From contig JAFWZV010000010.1 of NCBI GenBank assembly GCA_017517305.1, forward strand, positions 239,423 to 303,422: a DNA stretch of 64,000 nt. Direction: 5' to 3'. The notes under the pieces were generated by a model. The model did no database searches and was not told where the DNA came from. It worked only from the letters and a program-made list of their open reading frames with translations. Position 1 is the first letter of the stretch. The number at the start of each line of letters is the position of its first letter. Of the stretch, positions 50,770 through 62,322 are shown in pieces. The position numbers were made by a program, and so were the translations under genes. The DNA comes from Lachnospiraceae bacterium. Its GTDB lineage: Bacteria; Bacillota; Clostridia; Lachnospirales; Lachnospiraceae.

Positions 50770-51678
50770 ATGGAAAAGTTTGTTCGTAGTGACTTAGCAT
50801 TAGAATTAAATGAAGATATAAAGGATGATTCTTTAGATAATGGTATTAAAATAGAAACAAAATATAGATGTGGCGGCAAAATTAAAGAAACAATAATCAC
50901 TATACTCAATGCAAAGGGTGAAAAATTGCTTGGAAAACCACAGGGCACATATATTACTATTGAAGGAGATGAGCTCAATGAATCTGATGAGGATATTCAC
51001 AAGGATTTTAGTGTTTCGTTGGCTGATAATCTTCGTCAATTAATTGGTGATTGCAAAAAACTTTTGGTGATTGGATTAGGAAATAGACATATTACACCAG
51101 ATGCTTTAGGACCATTGGTGGTGGATAATCTGTTCATCACAAGGCATCTAATATCTGAAGGAATAATTACTGATTCATTGGAACTATCTGCTATAAGTCC
51201 CGGTGTAATGGCTCAGACAGGTATTGAAACCTATGAGATGCTTAGTTCCTTGTGTAATAAAATAAAACCAGATTTAATTATAGCAATTGATGCATTAGCT
51301 GCCAGAGAACCGTCAAGATTAGGTAGAACCATTCAAATTTGCGATACAGGAATTAGTCCTGGAGCGGGTGTTGGTAATAATAGAGCTAAATTAAATTATG
51401 AAACCTTAGGTATTAAAGTTATAGCAATTGGAGTTCCAACTGTTATATCTGTGCCAGCTATTGTTAATCAAGCCATCGAAGGTATGGTTAATTTCTTTGT
51501 TAGTATACCAGGGCATGATAAGCTTGAACTTACAGAGGAAGAAAAATATAATTTAACCTGTAACTTTTTGGATGATAAGCTGTGTACTATGTTTGTTACT
51601 CCTAAAAATGTTGATGAGTCAGTTAAAAGAATTAGTTATACAATATCTGAAGCAATTAATTCATTTTTTGAATTGTAA
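50770..51678 (+). CDS. gpr: GPR, germination protease for small acid-soluble spore proteins
   Basis: A 302-residue aspartate-type endopeptidase that degrades SASPs at spore germination. The autoprocessing site region RSDLALE is present at residues 6-12, giving a very short propeptide (about six residues). LVIGLGNRHITPDALGP, SAISPGVMAQTGIE and LIIAIDALAAREPSRLG are the family core with the catalytic aspartates. SPGAGVGNNR is also diagnostic. It stands directly before spoIIP, the standard clostridial order. It implies a sporulation programme, or a remnant of one. Confidence 0.96.
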   Translation: MEKFVRSDLALELNEDIKDDSLDNGIKIETKYRCGGKIKETIITILNAKGEKLLGKPQGTYITIEGDELNESDEDIHKDFSVSLADNLRQLIGDCKKLLVIGLGNRHITPDALGPLVVDNLFITRHLISEGIITDSLELSAISPGVMAQTGIETYEMLSSLCNKIKPDLIIAIDALAAREPSRLGRTIQICDTGISPGAGVGNNRAKLNYETLGIKVIAIGVPTVISVPAIVNQAIEGMVNFFVSIPGHDKLELTEEEKYNLTCNFLDDKLCTMFVTPKNVDESVKRISYTISEAINSFFEL

Positions 51679-51703
51679 ACCCACTTTGAGCATATAATGT
51701 ATT

Positions 51704-52897
51704 ATGAAAAATAATAATTATATAAAATATATTATAATTTTAATACTTGTCTGCTTTGTTGTGATGGGAAATACTGGTGTAATGTCAAGATTTATATTAT
51801 CTAATGTAAGAAATGAGGTGATTCCACTAGCAGAAACAAATGAAGTTCAAAGAAAAGAATTTCTTGAAGAAATAATACCTGCAAATGGAGTGAATGAAAA
51901 TATAACTAATGTGGATTATGTAGAAGACATAAATCATGATAGTGCATCTGAAGTGGATACTCAAATATTTTCTGAAACCACTACAAGTGAAATGGTTACT
52001 ACAGCATCAACTACTGAAACAACGGAGTTTAGTGATGTAGTTGAAGATGATTCTAATGTATCTGATGAATTAACTTCGCCTGCAGTTTCTATTAATCAAG
52101 CATCACAGATAACTGATATAGGGATTAATTATTCTATGGAACAATTAGGTAATTTTGAGTTTCTTATGGGGAATTGTTATACAGTTGATGGAAGCACAAG
52201 CATAACATCAGAGGATATTAATATAGAAACAATGCTTAATGAAGATTTATCCTTAGATTTAACTGGTGATGAGTATAAAGTATTAATATATCATACACAT
52301 GGAAGTGAGAGCTTTATAGATAGCAGACCGGGAGTCACTGAGGACACAATTATTGGTGTGGGAGATGAGCTTACACGAATTTTGCAGGAGGACTATGGTA
52401 TAAAAACCTATCACGATAGGACTGTGTATGATGTTATAGATGGTAAACTTGATAGGAATGATGCATATACAGAGTCAGGTAAGGGAATAGATAGTATTTT
52501 GCAACAGTATCCCTCTATAGAAGTTGTACTTGATATACATAGAGATGGTGTTAGAGATGATGTTCACCTTATGAAGGTTATTGATGGTAAGCCTACAGCA
52601 CAAATTATGTTTTTTAATGGTATTAGCAGATTAAATGAAGAAGGTGACTTGGAATATCTGTACAATCCTAATCGTTCCTCCAATTTAAGTTTTAGTTTGC
52701 AGATGCATCTAAAGGGTAAGGCGTTATATGGTGATTTAATGAGAAAGATATATGTGGGTGGTTATTGCTACAATTTAGATAGAAAGCCAAGAGCATCATT
52801 AATTGAAGTTGGAGCACAAACAAATACAGTAGAAGAAGCTAAGAATGCAATGATACCTTTGGCAGCTATACTATACAGTGTTTTAAGTGGAAATTAA
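51704..52897 (+). CDS. spoIIP: Stage II sporulation protein P
   Basis: A 397-residue membrane-anchored peptidoglycan amidase/endopeptidase used in engulfment. TM at ~6-24 (YIIILILVCFVVMGNTG). A low-complexity Thr/Ser/Glu linker (~50-140) leads to the catalytic domain (~170-395) with YHTHGSESF (His), VVLDIHRDG (His) and LIEVGAQTNTVEEA (Glu). Full length for the family. Located between gpr and lepA as in other Clostridia, though a terminator separates it from lepA. Confidence 0.95.
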   Translation: MKNNNYIKYIIILILVCFVVMGNTGVMSRFILSNVRNEVIPLAETNEVQRKEFLEEIIPANGVNENITNVDYVEDINHDSASEVDTQIFSETTTSEMVTTASTTETTEFSDVVEDDSNVSDELTSPAVSINQASQITDIGINYSMEQLGNFEFLMGNCYTVDGSTSITSEDINIETMLNEDLSLDLTGDEYKVLIYHTHGSESFIDSRPGVTEDTIIGVGDELTRILQEDYGIKTYHDRTVYDVIDGKLDRNDAYTESGKGIDSILQQYPSIEVVLDIHRDGVRDDVHLMKVIDGKPTAQIMFFNGISRLNEEGDLEYLYNPNRSSNLSFSLQMHLKGKALYGDLMRKIYVGGYCYNLDRKPRASLIEVGAQTNTVEEAKNAMIPLAAILYSVLSGN

Positions 52898-52913
52898 ATA
52901 TAGTATTAATATA

Positions 52914-52953
52914 ATATCCTGTGATAAAAATAGATTGTCACAGGATATTTTTA
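52914..52953 (+). terminator. Terminator between spoIIP and lepA
   Basis: ATATCCTGTGA (52914-52924) pairs with TCACAGGATAT (52938-52948), followed by TTTTTATG. It uncouples the sporulation genes from lepA. Confidence 0.85.
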
Positions 52954-52998
52954 TGTGATATACTTAATCCAAATATGTTTAAATGCGAGGAATAATTA

Positions 52999-54813
52999 AT
53001 GGCTCATTTAGATCAAAGCAAAATTAGAAATTTTTGTATAATTGCTCATATAGATCATGGTAAATCTACTTTGGCAGATAGAATTATAGAGAAAACAGGA
53101 CTACTTACAGATAGAGAGATGCAGAATCAGGTTCTAGACAATATGGATTTAGAGCGAGAGAGAGGTATTACAATCAAGGCTCAGTCTGTTCGTATAATAT
53201 ACAAGGCTAAGGATGGAGAAGAATATATATTTAATCTTATTGACACTCCTGGACATGTTGATTTTAACTATGAGGTTTCGCGAAGTCTGGCAGCATGTGA
53301 GGGTGCAATACTAGTTGTAGATGCTGCTCAGGGTATAGAGGCACAAACCTTGGCAAATGTATATCTTGCCTTAGATCATGACCTTGATGTTATGCCTGTA
53401 ATTAATAAGATTGATTTACCTTCTGCAGATCCAGATAGAGTAATTAATGAAATAGAGGATATTATTGGTCTTGAGGCTCATGATGCACCTCTTATTTCTG
53501 CAAAGAATGGTCTTAATATAGAAGAAGTTTTGGAACAGATAGTAACTAAGATTCCAGCTCCGTCAGGTGATAATAACAAACCATTTAAGGCCCTTATATT
53601 TGATAGCTTATACGATTCGTATAAGGGCGTAATTATATTCTGTAGAGTATTTGATGGTAATGTAAAGAAGGGAACAAAGATAAGAATGATGGCAACCGGT
53701 GCTGAGGCTGAGGTTGTGCAGGTTGGTATATTTGGTGCTGGTCAGTTTATACCTTGTGATGAGTTATCAAGTGGTATGGTTGGATATATTACTGCGTCTC
53801 TTAAAAATGTTAAGGATACCACTGTTGGTGATACAGTTACAGATGCGGACAACCCATGTGAGGAGGCACTTCCAGGATATAAGAAGGTAAATCCTATGGT
53901 TTATTGTGGACTTTATCCTGCAGATGGCGCAAAATATCCTGATCTGAGAGACGCCTTGGAGAAATTACAGTTAAATGATGCGTCTCTTAGCTTTGAACCA
54001 GAGACATCAATTGCATTGGGCTTTGGATTTAGATGTGGATTCTTAGGACTTCTTCATCTTGAGATTATTCAGGAAAGGCTTGAGAGAGAGTATAATCTTG
54101 ATCTTGTTACAACAGCTCCAGGTGTTATATATAAGGTTCATAAGACTGATGGAGAGATTATTGAGCTTACTAATCCGTCAAATCTACCTGATCCATCTAT
54201 GATAGATTATATGGAGGAGCCTTTTGTATCAGCTGAAATTATGGTTACTACAGAATTTGTAGGTGCCATTATGCAGCTTTGTCAGGAAAGACGTGGAATC
54301 TATAAGAGTATGGAATATATGGAAACAACTAGAGCATTACTTAAGTATGATTTGCCACTTAATGAGATAATATATGATTTCTTCGATGCACTAAAGTCAC
54401 GTTCTAGAGGCTATGCTTCCTTTGATTATGAACTTAAGGGATATGTTAAGTCTGATCTTGTTAAGCTTGATATGCTTATTAATAAGGAAGAGGTGGACGC
54501 ACTTTCATTTATCTTACATAAGGATACAGCTTATGAAAGAGGAAGAAAGATGTGTGAGAAACTTAAAGAAGAAATTCCTAGACACTTATTTGAAATTCCT
54601 ATACAGGCTGCTATTGGAAGTAAGGTTATTGCTAGAGAAACTGTTAAGGCAGTTCGAAAGGATGTATTAGCTAAGTGCTACGGTGGTGATATTACTCGTA
54701 AGAGAAAGCTACTTGAGAAGCAAAAGGAAGGAAAGAAGAGAATGCGTCAGGTTGGTAATGTTGAGATACCACAGAAGGCATTTATGAGTGTACTTAAATT
54801 AGACGAAGAGTAA
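52999..54813 (+). CDS. lepA: Elongation factor 4 (LepA)
   Basis: A 604-residue translational GTPase. G1 [15 protein letters not shown]3 DTPGHVDF and G4 NKIDLP are followed by domain II, the EF-G-like domains ([17 protein letters not shown]) and the LepA-specific C-terminal domain ([20 protein letters not shown]). Standard length (about 600). It back-translocates or remodels stalled ribosomes. The gap to hemW is 80 nt. Confidence 0.98.
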   Translation: MAHLDQSKIRNFCIIAHIDHGKSTLADRIIEKTGLLTDREMQNQVLDNMDLERERGITIKAQSVRIIYKAKDGEEYIFNLIDTPGHVDFNYEVSRSLAACEGAILVVDAAQGIEAQTLANVYLALDHDLDVMPVINKIDLPSADPDRVINEIEDIIGLEAHDAPLISAKNGLNIEEVLEQIVTKIPAPSGDNNKPFKALIFDSLYDSYKGVIIFCRVFDGNVKKGTKIRMMATGAEAEVVQVGIFGAGQFIPCDELSSGMVGYITASLKNVKDTTVGDTVTDADNPCEEALPGYKKVNPMVYCGLYPADGAKYPDLRDALEKLQLNDASLSFEPETSIALGFGFRCGFLGLLHLEIIQERLEREYNLDLVTTAPGVIYKVHKTDGEIIELTNPSNLPDPSMIDYMEEPFVSAEIMVTTEFVGAIMQLCQERRGIYKSMEYMETTRALLKYDLPLNEIIYDFFDALKSRSRGYASFDYELKGYVKSDLVKLDMLINKEEVDALSFILHKDTAYERGRKMCEKLKEEIPRHLFEIPIQAAIGSKVIARETVKAVRKDVLAKCYGGDITRKRKLLEKQKEGKKRMRQVGNVEIPQKAFMSVLKLDEE

Positions 54814-54893
54814 CTGTGATTGAATAATATTTAGACATAATTTATTAGTGATATTATTAATTGCGGTTAAGGTTTGAAAGGAAGAAGATACTG

Positions 54894-56096
54894 ATGAAAA
54901 AGTATGTAAGTCTATATGTTCATATTCCATTTTGCGCATTGAAGTGTAAGTATTGTGATTTCTTGTCCTTTGATGGAGAAAGCTATGGCACTATGCTTAG
55001 ATATGTAGATGCTCTCTGTCAGGAAATTAAGCTGTATGCTCCAATTGCTGATGAATACATTGTAAGAAGTGTGTTCATAGGCGGAGGAACTCCTTCTATA
55101 TTGGATGAAGGTCTTATTACCAATATTATGGCATTTATCAGGAAGACCTTTAAGCTGGAGAAGGATGCAGAGGTAACTATAGAGGCTAATCCTGGAACCT
55201 TAAGACATCAGAAGCTTACAGGATATAAGAGCGCTGGTATTAATAGAATTAGTATTGGATTACAGTCTGCTGATGATGAGATGCTTGCTAAATTAGGTAG
55301 AATTCATAATTACGATCAATTTGTGGCAAGCTTTAAGGCTGCCAGACGTGCTGGCTTTGATAATATTAATGTAGATGTTATGTCAGGTCTTCCAGGACTT
55401 ACAATACATTCTTATGTAGATACATTGTCAAGAGTTATGGAGTATGGTCCAGAGCATATTTCTGCTTACTCCCTTTCTATAGAGCCAGGGACACCTTTTG
55501 CCTGCGATCAGGAGATAATAGATTCTTTACCTACAGAGATGATAGATAGAAGAATGTATGAAGTTACCAAGAAGCTTTTGTCCGCAAATGGATATGATAG
55601 ATATGAGTTTTCTAACTATTCTAGACCGGGCTATGAGTGCAAGCATAACATGGTATATTGGACTGGAGGAGAATATATTGGGCTTGGACTTGGTGCATCA
55701 TCATATTTCCAGGGTAAGAGATTTAATAATATTAGAAATCTTGTTCAGTATATTAATATTATGGAAGAAATATCTCCAAAGTTTGTTGATTGTCCTAATT
55801 TAGAACTTCTATATAACGAAGGTGTTAGAAGGATAAGAGAAAATATTACTCCAATATATATTGATTCTCGTATGGAAGAGTTTATGTTCTTGGGTCTTCG
55901 AATGATGTGTGGTATAAGCCGTACGGATTTCGAGGAAAGGTTTAATAAGGATATATATGAGGTTTATGGACCAGTTCTTAGAAAATATATTGACCAAGGT
56001 TATATGGCGACCTATGAGGATAGAATCTTCCTTACAGATATGGGAATTGATGTAAGTAATGTGATTCTGGCAGATTTTTTGCTGGATAAGGAGTAA
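54894..56096 (+). CDS. hemW: Radical SAM HemW (coproporphyrinogen oxidase-like)
   Basis: A 400-residue radical-SAM protein. The cluster motif CX3CX2C is Cys14, Cys18 and Cys21 (CALKCKYC); HIPFC precedes it, and GGGTPS and IEANPGTL are characteristic. HemW acts in haem trafficking rather than as true HemN. ATG 54894 is chosen; the frame opens upstream at TTG 54861, but the protein family begins at YVSLYVHIPFC, and aaggaag is suitably placed. It sits between lepA and hrcA as in many Firmicutes. Confidence 0.95.
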   Translation: MKKYVSLYVHIPFCALKCKYCDFLSFDGESYGTMLRYVDALCQEIKLYAPIADEYIVRSVFIGGGTPSILDEGLITNIMAFIRKTFKLEKDAEVTIEANPGTLRHQKLTGYKSAGINRISIGLQSADDEMLAKLGRIHNYDQFVASFKAARRAGFDNINVDVMSGLPGLTIHSYVDTLSRVMEYGPEHISAYSLSIEPGTPFACDQEIIDSLPTEMIDRRMYEVTKKLLSANGYDRYEFSNYSRPGYECKHNMVYWTGGEYIGLGLGASSYFQGKRFNNIRNLVQYINIMEEISPKFVDCPNLELLYNEGVRRIRENITPIYIDSRMEEFMFLGLRMMCGISRTDFEERFNKDIYEVYGPVLRKYIDQGYMATYEDRIFLTDMGIDVSNVILADFLLDKE

Positions 56097-56209
56097 GGGA
56101 TTACAAACAGAAAAAGATAATAACTATAAAGAAATAATTAATTTGTTTGATGGGTATGTAAATTGATTTAAGTAGTCCCAAAATAAAGAGTTTGTTATAG
56201 TGATTGAAA

Positions 56210-56243
56210 GTCCTTGCAGGTGTGTGAACTGCAAGGATTTTCC
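56210..56243 (+). terminator. Terminator between hemW and the heat-shock operon
   Basis: TCCTTGCAG (56211-56219) pairs with CTGCAAGGA (56229-56237), followed by TTTTCC. Confidence 0.78.
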
Positions 56244-56290
56244 AATTTGTGAATTAAATGTAAACTAGTGGTTTAAAAATATAAAATATG

Positions 56291-56319
56291 TTGACAAATT
56301 GATTCTTAAAGAGTATATT
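56291..56319 (+). promoter_or_regulatory. hrcA operon promoter
   Basis: TTGACA (56291-56296) and TATATT (56314-56319) spaced exactly 17 bp, just upstream of the CIRCE operator. Confidence 0.88.
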
Positions 56320-56329
56320 ATCAATAGAG

Positions 56330-56356
56330 TTAGCACTCGAACTTGGTGAGTGCTAA
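56330..56356. promoter_or_regulatory. CIRCE operator
   Basis: TTAGCACTC (56330-56338), nine bases, GAGTGCTAA (56348-56356): a perfect match to the CIRCE consensus. HrcA, encoded 24 nt downstream, binds it and represses the operon until heat stress titrates GroEL. Confidence 0.98.
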
Positions 56357-56380
56357 TAAATAAAAAATAGGAGGGATGGC

Positions 56381-57433
56381 ATGGAGCTTGATGAGCGTAA
56401 GAAAAAGATTCTTAAAGCTGTCATTGCTAACTATCTAGAAACTGGTGAACCGGTTGGTTCAAGGACAATTTCAAAGTATACTGATTTAGACTTGAATTTA
56501 AGTTCGGCTACTATTCGTAACGAGATGGCTGACCTTGAAGAACTAGGCTATATAGTATCTCCACATACCTCCGCAGGAAGAGTTCCTACAGATAAGGGTT
56601 ATAGATTTTATGTAGATAACCTTATGGAGGAAAAGGAAGAGATTGAAGAGGTTAAAAGTTCACTGCTTGAGCGAGTTGATAGAATGGAGCTTATGCTGAA
56701 GCAGGTTGCAAAGGTTTTGGCTTATAACACTAATTATGCAACTATGGTTACAGCACCTAATTATAGGAAAACAGTGAAATTTATACAGCTTTCTCAGGTG
56801 GATTTGGATAATCTTCTGGCTGTTATTGTTGTAGAGGGAAATATTATTAAGAATCAGATGATTCCTGTGAATGTACCTTTAGATAATGAAGATGTATTGA
56901 AGTTTAATATTCTTCTTAATACATTTTTACAGGGTGCAGCCCTTGAGGATATAAACCTTGAGATGATACAAGCCATGAAGAAACAAGCTGGAGAGTATGA
57001 GGTTATACTTGATCAGATATTCCAAGGAATTGTAGAAGCCATACATGAGGCTAATGAATTGGAAATCTACACAAGTGGTGCTACAAATATACTAAAGTAT
57101 CCTGAGCTAGGAGATATTAGTAAAACCAGTGAATTACTAGAAACCTTTGAGAATAAGAACGAGCTTTCGCATCTGTTGGAAAAATCAATTAATAGTGAGA
57201 GTGAGGAAGGAATTCAGGTTTATATTGGTGATGAAACACCGGTTCAAAATATGAAGGATTGTTCTTTGGTAACGGCAACTTATAAGATGCCGGAAGGAGC
57301 AACAGGAACCATAGGTATTATAGGACCAAAACGAATGGACTACAAAAAGGTAGTTAGCACACTTAAGAATTTAACTATTGAGTTAGATGACATATTTAAG
57401 AAGGGAAAAGGAGAGAACACTGATGGCAACTAA
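56381..57433 (+). CDS. hrcA: Heat-inducible transcription repressor HrcA
   Basis: A 350-residue repressor. The N-terminal winged helix has LSSATIRNEMADLEELGYI and HTSAGRVPTDKGYRFYVD, the family hallmark; the rest is the GAF-like dimerisation domain ending IGIIGPKRMDY. It binds the CIRCE element upstream (autoregulation). SD ggagggatggc precedes the ATG. Its end overlaps grpE by 11 nt. Confidence 0.98.
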   Translation: MELDERKKKILKAVIANYLETGEPVGSRTISKYTDLDLNLSSATIRNEMADLEELGYIVSPHTSAGRVPTDKGYRFYVDNLMEEKEEIEEVKSSLLERVDRMELMLKQVAKVLAYNTNYATMVTAPNYRKTVKFIQLSQVDLDNLLAVIVVEGNIIKNQMIPVNVPLDNEDVLKFNILLNTFLQGAALEDINLEMIQAMKKQAGEYEVILDQIFQGIVEAIHEANELEIYTSGATNILKYPELGDISKTSELLETFENKNELSHLLEKSINSESEEGIQVYIGDETPVQNMKDCSLVTATYKMPEGATGTIGIIGPKRMDYKKVVSTLKNLTIELDDIFKKGKGENTDGN

Positions 57434-58073
57434 GAAGGTTAAGCAGACAAGTGCTGATGAGATAGTTGAAGAGTTAAATGTAACAGAAGACGCTCCTGTT
57501 AGTGAGGGTACAGATGTTAACATTAACGTTACTCAAGAGGTATCTGCTGATAATCCAGAGGCGGTTGAGGCTGCAATGCCAAAGCCTGTTCCAAAGGGAA
57601 GTAGAAGAGGTAGCAAGGCGCTTCAGCTTGAACTTGAGAGAACAAAGGAGCTTGCACAGGATAACGAGGATAAGTACAAGAGACTTTTGGCTGAGTTTGA
57701 GAATGCAAGACAAAGAACTGAAAAAGAATCAAAGAAGATGTATGATATAGGAGCAAAGGAAGTTTTAGAGAAGCTTCTTCCTGTAGTAGATAACTTTGAG
57801 AGAGCAATAATGATGATTCCTGAAGAAGATAAGGATAGAAGCTTTGAGCAGGGTGTAGATATGATTTATAAACAGCTTATGAGTACCTTAGAGGGAATTG
57901 GAGTTGCTGCAATGAATGCAGAAGGTAATGAATTTAACCCTGATCTACACAATGCTGTTATCCATGTTGAGGATGAAAACTTTGGGGAGAACATTGTTGT
58001 AGAGGAAATGCAGAAGGGTTATATGTACAAAGACCAGGTGCTTAGACATAGCATGGTTAAGGTTGCAAACTAA
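57423..58073 (+). CDS. grpE: GrpE nucleotide exchange factor
   Basis: A 216-residue DnaK cofactor. A ~75-residue charged, flexible N-terminus is followed by the long helix (ELERTKELAQDNEDKYKRLL) with NARQRTEKE, then the beta domain ending VVEEMQKGYMYKDQVLRHSM, characteristic of GrpE. ATG 57423 is used (SD AAGGAGAG); the frame opens at 57387 inside hrcA, but that start lacks an SD. It overlaps hrcA by 11 nt. Confidence 0.97.
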   Translation: MATKKVKQTSADEIVEELNVTEDAPVSEGTDVNINVTQEVSADNPEAVEAAMPKPVPKGSRRGSKALQLELERTKELAQDNEDKYKRLLAEFENARQRTEKESKKMYDIGAKEVLEKLLPVVDNFERAIMMIPEEDKDRSFEQGVDMIYKQLMSTLEGIGVAAMNAEGNEFNPDLHNAVIHVEDENFGENIVVEEMQKGYMYKDQVLRHSMVKVAN

Positions 58074-58099
58074 AATTTTTATATAAAATGGAGGAATAA

Positions 58100-59950
<1,851 letters not shown>

Positions 59951-59975
59951 GTAACAAAGAGTATAGTTGAGTTTA

Positions 59976-60007
59976 TATTTCGCTTGATATTACTATCAGG
60001 CGAGATA
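59976..60007 (+). other. Intercistronic hairpin between dnaK and dnaJ
   Basis: A 14-bp stem (arms about 59976-59989 and 59994-60007, with two G-U pairs) around a TTAC tetraloop, not followed by a T-run. Likely an mRNA stabiliser or processing site giving more DnaK than DnaJ. A function is inference. Confidence 0.6.
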
Positions 60008-60054
60008 AAAGCTCATATAGTAATACAGTAAATAAATTATAAGGGTGAATTCAG

Positions 60055-61218
60055 ATGGCTGATAAGAGAGATTATTATGAAGTGCTTGGCGTAACCAAGG
60101 GTGCTACTGATTCTGAGATTAAGAAAGCATATCGTGTGGTTGCGAAAAAATATCATCCGGATACTAATCCAGGAGATCAAGAAGCAGAAGAAAAATTTAA
60201 AGAAGCAGCAGAAGCTTATGCAATTCTATCTGACCCAGAGAAAAGATCAAAGTATGATCAGTATGGTCATGCAGCATTTGATCAGAATGGTGGACCAGGT
60301 GGATTTGGTGGCTTTGATTTTGCTGATATGGGAGATATCTTTGGAGATATTTTCGGAGATATGTTTGGCGGTGGTTCTAGAAATCGCCAGCAGACAGGGC
60401 CTATTAAGGGAGCTAATATAAAAACAACAGTTAGAGTAAGCTTTGAAGAGGCTATATTCGGTACTCAGGAGGAATTAGAGCTTCCTCTTAAGGATGAATG
60501 TGATGTATGTAGGGGTAATGGATGTCAGCCAGGACATCAGCCTGAAACCTGTGGTAAATGTGCAGGCAAGGGTCAGGTAGTATTTACTCAGCAATCACTT
60601 TTTGGTATGGCAAGAACAGTACAGGCATGTCCTGATTGTGGTGGTTCTGGAAAGCTTATTAAGTATAAGTGTAGCAACTGTGCAGGTTCAGGCTTTGTGA
60701 AGTCTAAGAAGAAAATTCAGGTTGCAGTTCCTGCCGGTATTGATAATGGTCAGAGTATACGTATTCGTGAGAAGGGTGAGCCTGGCTTAAATGGTGGTGG
60801 ACGTGGAGATCTTCTTGTAACTGTTCTTGTTGACAGACATCCAACCTTCCAGAGACAGGAGTATGATATATACTCATCAGAACCAATTAGTTTTACCCAG
60901 GCTGCATTAGGTGGTAAGGTAACTATTAATACAATTGATGGACCTTATGAATTAGAGATTAAGGCTGGTACTCAGACTGATACTAAGGTTAAGCTTAAAG
61001 GTAAGGGTGTGCCTACTTTGCGTAATAAAACAGTACGTGGAGATCATTATGTAACACTTGTTGTTCAGGTGCCTGATAAGCTTACTGAGGAGCAGAAGTC
61101 AATTCTTAACCAGTATGCTAATACAACTACTGTTAATGCACGTTCTTCTAAGGATTCAGCAGGTGGTTTTAGCTTTGGTGATCATAAGAAGAAAAAAGGA
61201 TTTAAAAAGGGATTATAA
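60055..61218 (+). CDS. dnaJ: Chaperone DnaJ (Hsp40)
   Basis: A 387-residue type I J protein. J-domain (1-70) with [10 protein letters not shown] (intact HPD), Gly/Phe-rich linker (~75-115), four zinc motifs ([32 protein letters not shown]), and C-terminal substrate domains. Stimulates DnaK ATPase. prmA follows after 5 nt. Confidence 0.99.
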   Translation: MADKRDYYEVLGVTKGATDSEIKKAYRVVAKKYHPDTNPGDQEAEEKFKEAAEAYAILSDPEKRSKYDQYGHAAFDQNGGPGGFGGFDFADMGDIFGDIFGDMFGGGSRNRQQTGPIKGANIKTTVRVSFEEAIFGTQEELELPLKDECDVCRGNGCQPGHQPETCGKCAGKGQVVFTQQSLFGMARTVQACPDCGGSGKLIKYKCSNCAGSGFVKSKKKIQVAVPAGIDNGQSIRIREKGEPGLNGGGRGDLLVTVLVDRHPTFQRQEYDIYSSEPISFTQAALGGKVTINTIDGPYELEIKAGTQTDTKVKLKGKGVPTLRNKTVRGDHYVTLVVQVPDKLTEEQKSILNQYANTTTVNARSSKDSAGGFSFGDHKKKKGFKKGL

Positions 61219-61223
61219 ATAAT

Positions 61224-62189
61224 ATGGTGTGGACAAAATTAACAATCGATACAACTGTTGAGGCAGTTGATATTCTTAGCGCCTTTTTAGATGATTTAGG
61301 TGTTGAGGGAATAATGATTGAGGATAATGTTCCACTTACAGAGGAAGAAAAACAAGCTATGTTTGTAGATATTCCACTTATAGAGGGTGAGGATGATGGA
61401 ACAGCTAAGGTTTCATGCTTTATAGATGATAGCTTTGATCTTGATACTTTAAAGGCGGATATAGTTGCAGAACTTACCCGCCTTGAAGAATTTTTACCTG
61501 TAGGTAGTAAGGACATTACCTTAAGTAATACGGAGGATAAGGACTGGATTAATAACTGGAAGCAGTTTTTTAAGTCCTTTAGATTATATGACAATATAGT
61601 AATTAAGCCTACATGGGAAGAGCTTGAAGAAACAAAAGATGGCGATATGGTGGTTGAAATAGATCCAGGAATCGCATTTGGAACAGGCTCTCATGAAACC
61701 ACTAAGCTGTGCATAGGCCAGCTCAAAAAATATCTCAAAACTGGAGATACTGTATTTGATGTTGGTTCAGGTAGTGGAATCTTATCTATAATTAGTGTAT
61801 TGCTTGGAGCAGGATTTGTTCATGGTATGGACATAGATGAGGTAGCTGTTAGGGCAAGTATTGAAAATCGTGAAGTAAACCACATGACAGAGGAACAACT
61901 TGTGCTTACTTGTGGTAATTTACTTGCAGGTGATGAAGAAACCAATCAGATGGCACTGGATGTGAATGGTGGGAACAAATATGATATAGTAGTTGCTAAT
62001 ATTTTAGCAGATGTTATTATTCCACTATCTGGAGTGGTTAAGCCATTCCTTAAGGAAGATGGTTATTTTATTACATCAGGAATTATTGACATGAAGGAGG
62101 AGGCTGTTAAGGAAGCCCTTCTTTTAAATGGATTTGAGATTATTGATGTTGTTCATATGAATGATTGGGTTTCTATTATTGCAAAATAA
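61224..62189 (+). CDS. prmA: Ribosomal protein L11 methyltransferase
   Basis: A 321-residue class I methyltransferase. The N-terminal recognition domain is ~1-110; the catalytic part has the PrmA signature DPGIAFGTGSHETTKLC, SAM motif I FDVGSGSGILSI, and NILADVIIPL (N-P-like catalytic region). It trimethylates L11. Location after dnaJ is the standard Firmicute arrangement; a terminator follows the stop. Confidence 0.97.
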   Translation: MVWTKLTIDTTVEAVDILSAFLDDLGVEGIMIEDNVPLTEEEKQAMFVDIPLIEGEDDGTAKVSCFIDDSFDLDTLKADIVAELTRLEEFLPVGSKDITLSNTEDKDWINNWKQFFKSFRLYDNIVIKPTWEELEETKDGDMVVEIDPGIAFGTGSHETTKLCIGQLKKYLKTGDTVFDVGSGSGILSIISVLLGAGFVHGMDIDEVAVRASIENREVNHMTEEQLVLTCGNLLAGDEETNQMALDVNGGNKYDIVVANILADVIIPLSGVVKPFLKEDGYFITSGIIDMKEEAVKEALLLNGFEIIDVVHMNDWVSIIAK

Positions 62190-62200
62190 TACTTAATTTA

Positions 62201-62241
62201 TAAAAGAACATAACTTCTATGTGAAGTTGTGTTCTTTTAAT
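62201..62241 (+). terminator. Terminator of the heat-shock operon
   Basis: AAAAGAACATAACTTC (62202-62217) pairs with GAAGTTGTGTTCTTTT, with one G-U-like mismatch, followed by AATGTT. Long stem, convincing stop for prmA. Confidence 0.82.
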
Positions 62242-62242
62242 G

Positions 62243-62274
62243 TTGAAAAATATGGAAATATCTTATTATATATT
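62243..62274 (+). promoter_or_regulatory. Possible promoter of the ChW-transglutaminase gene
   Basis: TTGAAA (62243-62248) with TTATAT (62266-62271) at 17 bp spacing, within an AT-rich stretch that offers alternative -10 boxes. Confidence 0.4.
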
Positions 62275-62322
62275 ATATAATTAAAAAGTTGTGAGATTAC
62301 TATAAGATAAATGAGGTGAAGT

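Noticed and set aside
57529-57807. 92-codon - strand frame
   Set aside because: Antisense to grpE, whose coding frame is unambiguous; low-complexity translation.
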